From: DATFJT01 sp965230755
GTDB taxonomy: Bacteria > Bacteroidota > Bacteroidia > Chitinophagales > Saprospiraceae
NCBI GenBank assembly: GCA_965230755.1
Contig: CBDDLT010000027.1
Coordinates: forward strand, 1-25,920
DNA length: 25,920 nt
Direction of reading: 5' to 3'
Shown here: positions 23,594 through 25,920 of the stretch, one piece after another
How positions within the stretch are numbered: position 1 is the first letter of the stretch
How the letters are laid out: the number at the start of each line of letters is the position of its first letter
The notes under the pieces: generated by a model
What the model was told of the DNA's origin: nothing
The model's database searches: none
Seen by the model: the letters and a program-made list of their open reading frames with translations, nothing else
Translations under genes and position numbers: made by a program

Positions 23594-24613
23594 TTATTTG
23601 ATTTTATCTTTGTATAACTCCCATTGCCATGCAGTGGACATAATATTTTTTAAGTCTAATTTCGGTTCCCAACCAAGGACTTTCTTTGCCTTTTCATAGT
23701 TACTATAGATAGCAACGACATCCCCCGGTCTCCTAGAACCTATTTCAAAATTAATTTTTGTGTCATTGGTCTGCTCAAAGGCGTTAATTACCTCCAATAC
23801 ACTCGCTCCTTCTCCAATTCCGACGTTGAATACGTCATAAGTTACATCTTGGTTATTTCTTAAATAATCCAAACACATGGTATGCGCTTTTGCAAGATCA
23901 ACGACATGTATATAATCTCTTATACAGCTCCCATCTCTGGTAGCATAGTCATCTCCAAAGACAGTAACTTTTTGTCTTTTACCTATTCCAACTTCAGTTA
24001 TGATCGGTACTAAGTTTCTAGGAGGGTTTATTGGATTTTCACCAAGTATTCCACTTTGATGGGCTCCTGCTGGATTAAAATACCTCAGTGATATAACTTG
24101 AAATGACGTATCATTTTTAACAAGGTCTTCCAGCATCTGCTCGCAAGCTTGCTTCGTATATCCATAGGGACTTTCTGCGGGCCTAATTGGACTATCCTCT
24201 GTCACTGGAAGAGATTCTGCATTGCCATAAACGGTGCAACTGGAAGAAAAAATAATTTTGTTAATAAAAAACTGTTTCATTCCCTCCAGCAGATTGACCA
24301 GGCCGCTAATGTTGTTTTGGTAATATAGAATAGGGTTTGCAACACTTTCTTCTACACTTTTTAGGGCTGCGAAATGAATTACCCCGTCGTAATCATTGTG
24401 ATTCTCGAAAAAATTCATCACCGCCTCACCGTCTCTAAGATCAATACGATGATTGACAACATCTTTCCCAGTAATGCGATTTATCGCACCAAAGGCATAA
24501 TTATCAGAATTGATAAAATTATCCAAGGACTCCACCTCAAATCCCGATTCCAACAAATCAATGATGGTATGACTTCCTATATATCCTGCTCCTCCTGTTA
24601 CGAGTATTTTCAT
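23594..24613 (-). CDS. galE: UDP-glucose 4-epimerase
   Basis: GalE interconverts UDP-glucose and UDP-galactose (and, in some enzymes, the N-acetyl forms). 339 residues, full length. The NAD loop is TGGAGYIGSH at 6-15; SLDNF at 29-33 contacts NAD; SSSCTVYG and the Y-GYT-K pair are the catalytic elements. LRYFNPAGAH and RDYIHVVDLAKAH are GalE hallmarks. It sits between cysD and cysN, which implies a composite operon supplying both galactose donors and activated sulfate. The ATG is immediately downstream of the repeat arm of cassette 2. Confidence 0.95.
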   Translation of the reverse strand: MKILVTGGAGYIGSHTIIDLLESGFEVESLDNFINSDNYAFGAINRITGKDVVNHRIDLRDGEAVMNFFENHNDYDGVIHFAALKSVEESVANPILYYQNNISGLVNLLEGMKQFFINKIIFSSSCTVYGNAESLPVTEDSPIRPAESPYGYTKQACEQMLEDLVKNDTSFQVISLRYFNPAGAHQSGILGENPINPPRNLVPIITEVGIGKRQKVTVFGDDYATRDGSCIRDYIHVVDLAKAHTMCLDYLRNNQDVTYDVFNVGIGEGASVLEVINAFEQTNDTKINFEIGSRRPGDVVAIYSNYEKAKKVLGWEPKLDLKNIMSTAWQWELYKDKIK

Positions 24614-24615
24614 TT

Positions 24616-24651
24616 TTTTTAGTGATCAGTTATTAGTTGTCAGTTATCGGT
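24616..24651 (+). repeat. Inverted-repeat arm, distal side of four-helix-bundle cassette 2
   Basis: 36 bases of T/G-rich sequence built from AGTGATCAG, TTATTAG and TTATCGG-type words. Compared ungapped with the minus strand of 25093-25128, it matches at 28 of 36 positions. Five of the eight differences would be G-U pairs in the transcript. It lies two bases from the galE start codon. Confidence 0.75.
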
Positions 24652-24677
24652 AGTTTGTTTGACAGAAATGATTCGAA

Positions 24678-25081
24678 TCATAATTTAGATGATATAGAAC
24701 TAATCAGGCCATTAAGCATTCTGCCAACAGTAGTTATTTGATTTGTTAATTTTTCACTCTCTTCATCAGAAAGCATTTGTAAATCTTTAAGAAGAATAAC
24801 CAGGTACTTAGTCTCTTCTAAAGAACCTCGTGAAATATACAGAAACCGTATGAAGTCCTTTGGAGAATTTCGCCCCATTCCTTCTGCAATATTGTCGAAA
24901 TAGAAACCGAAGCTCTTCGAATTTGACCAGTAAGTCCAAATTTTTCTTCTTCAGGCATTTTTTGGGTAATATGGTATATGTCCAGTATTAGCAAATGAGC
25001 CTTTTGCCAAACCATCAAATCTTCAAAAGACTTAATTTTACTCAACTCTTGATAATTTAAGGTTACTGAGTCGAATTCCAC
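24678..25081 (-). pseudogene. Four-helix-bundle protein gene with a single-base frameshift
   Basis: The upstream part (from a GTG at 25081) encodes SFEDLMVWQKAHLLILDIYHITQKMPEEEKFGLTGQIRRASVSIST, then falls into a wrong frame. Restoring one T in the plus-strand run near 24892 (one A on the coding strand) gives the conserved STNIAEGMGRNSPKDFIRFLYISRGSLEETKYLVILLKDLQML and a stop at 24678. The repaired protein of about 134 residues would be a complete member of the same family as 5394-5783. Either the gene is freshly broken or there is a base-calling error. Start codon and first 20 residues are uncertain. No role in sulfation or sugar synthesis is implied. Confidence 0.8.
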
Positions 25082-25092
25082 AAATACAGATC

Positions 25093-25128
25093 ACCGATCA
25101 CCAATAACCAATCACTAACCACTAAAAA
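25093..25128 (-). repeat. Inverted-repeat arm, proximal side of four-helix-bundle cassette 2
   Basis: The minus strand starts TTTTTAGTG and continues with GGTTAGTGATTGG-type words; it pairs with 24616-24651. The cysD stop codon (25122-25124) lies inside it. The word GTGGTTAGTGAT is shared with the array at 13141-13200. Confidence 0.75.
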
Positions 25129-25920
25129 TACCCCTGCTTCTTACGATCCTCCATCGCAGTCTCAGATCGCTTATCATCCGCTCTACCGCCTCTTTCTGTC
25201 ATTCGAGTTGTGGAAACTTCTTCTATGATTTTTTCCAGAGTATCTGCTTCAGATTCCCATACACCGGTACAGGTCATATCACCAATGGTTCTACATCTGA
25301 CCATTTTCTTTTCTACCTTCTCAGTTGGTTTCTTTTCTATGTATTCGCAATCCGCCAATAGTATGCCATCTCTCTCAAATACCTCTCTTTCGTGCGCATA
25401 ATATAAACTGGGAAGTTCTACTTTTTCCATGGCGAGGTACTGCCAAACATCCAGTTCTGTCCAGTTAGAAATAGGAAAGACTCTGAAGTGCTCACCGAAA
25501 TGCTTTTTACCATTGAATAGATTCCACAATTCTGGTCGTTGATTTTTAGGGTCCCACTGACCAAATTCATCTCTATGGCTGAAGAACCTCTCTTTTGCAC
25601 GCGCTTTTTCTTCATCCCTTCTCGCTCCACCCAAAGCGGCATCAAATTTACCTTTCTCCAACTCATCTAAAAGTACCGTAGTCTGAAGACCATTTCGGCT
25701 GGCGTTATATCCTTTTTCTTCGACAAGAGTTCCGGCATCTATCATATCCTGAACTGAACCAACTATCAATCGCAGTCCGTATTTTTTTACCAAATCATCA
25801 CGGAATTGTATGGTTTCGGGAAAGTTATGCCCTGTATCAATATGAAGTAAGGGAAAAGGTATTCTTGCCGGATGAAAAGCTTTCACAGCAAGGTAAGTCA
25901 TAATGATGGAATCCTTACCA
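25122..25920 (-). CDS. cysD: Sulfate adenylyltransferase subunit 2 (5' end off window)
   Basis: CysD forms APS from ATP and sulfate together with CysN. The frame runs to the right edge: GKDSIIM is read upstream of the first visible ATG (25901), which is therefore internal, and the SGG of the PP-loop and some 30-40 residues lie outside. Motifs: DTGHNFPETIQFRD, ALGGARRDEEKARAKERFFSHRDEFGQWDPKNQRPELWNLFNG, NWTELDVWQYL, RCRTIGDMTCTG and the RGGRADD-x6-MEDRKKQGYF C-terminus, which is the normal end of the family. APS produced here can feed the CysH reductase or, after APS kinase, the two sulfotransferases. Confidence 0.96.
   Translation of the reverse strand, partial: GKDSIIMTYLAVKAFHPARIPFPLLHIDTGHNFPETIQFRDDLVKKYGLRLIVGSVQDMIDAGTLVEEKGYNASRNGLQTTVLLDELEKGKFDAALGGARRDEEKARAKERFFSHRDEFGQWDPKNQRPELWNLFNGKKHFGEHFRVFPISNWTELDVWQYLAMEKVELPSLYYAHEREVFERDGILLADCEYIEKKPTEKVEKKMVRCRTIGDMTCTGVWESEADTLEKIIEEVSTTRMTERGGRADDKRSETAMEDRKKQGYF

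Larger units (their letters stand above)
24616..25128 (-). mobile_element. Putative IVS-like four-helix-bundle cassette 2
   Basis: 36-base imperfect inverted-repeat arms enclose a frameshifted four-helix-bundle gene and fill almost exactly the space between the cysD stop and the galE start. It has the same architecture as the unit at 5347-5802, but the repeat words differ. Mobility is inferred; there is no transposase or other enzyme within it. Confidence 0.4.

Overview
The window reads as part of a large capsular or exopolysaccharide locus from an AT-rich member of the Bacteroidota, probably a marine Cytophagales-type bacterium. This is an inference. The grounds are the low GC content, the scarcity of Shine-Dalgarno motifs, frequent TTG/GTG starts, the PHP-type phosphatase beside a Wza/Wzc pair, the BY-kinase with a Gly-Tyr tail, and the four-helix-bundle genes between sugar genes. 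Every gene I can support is on the minus strand, so transcription runs from high to low coordinates, and most neighbours overlap or abut.

In transcription order, the right end (25.9-22.3 kb) holds cysD (cut by the window edge), a frameshifted four-helix-bundle gene, galE and cysN. Together these supply ATP-sulfurylase and UDP-galactose. Next (22.3-18.4 kb) is an export and control module: a PHP tyrosine phosphatase, a Wza-type outer-membrane lipoprotein and a Wzc-type tyrosine autokinase. The middle (18.4-11.6 kb) makes nucleotide sugars: wbpD, wbpB, rfbA (rmlA), a cysH-type APS/PAPS reductase, an SDR, rfbB (rmlB), and a TviB/WbpA-type UDP-HexNAc dehydrogenase. Then (11.6-7.9 kb) come two PAPS sulfotransferases, an SDR and one GT4 glycosyltransferase. 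The left part (7.8-2.4 kb) has gmd and fcl (GDP-fucose), an intact four-helix-bundle gene, a UDP-glucuronate 4-epimerase, a small hypothetical gene paired with a nucleotidyltransferase, and wbpE. The last gene (1-2298) is a DUF4838 lipoprotein that runs off the left edge.

Together the genes suggest a sulfated, acidic heteropolysaccharide that could contain fucose, galactose, uronic acid and a 2,3-diacetamido-2,3-dideoxy-glucuronic acid type sugar. It would be exported by a Wza/Wzc system. No Wzx flippase, Wzy polymerase, initiating glycosyl-phosphate transferase, APS kinase (cysC), rmlC or rmlD is visible here.

The most unusual structure is not a polysaccharide gene. Both four-helix-bundle genes (the family of the 23S rRNA intervening-sequence protein) sit in gaps of an otherwise compact operon. 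Each is bounded by imperfect inverted repeats built from short T/G-rich units, and the outer arm overlaps the stop codon of the upstream gene. Similar repeats without a four-helix-bundle gene lie on the stop codons of rfbB and of the SDR at 14.4 kb. They look like IVS-like insertion cassettes and possible remnants, and I rank this as the main finding. No stretch over 300 bases lacks a gene or gene remnant.
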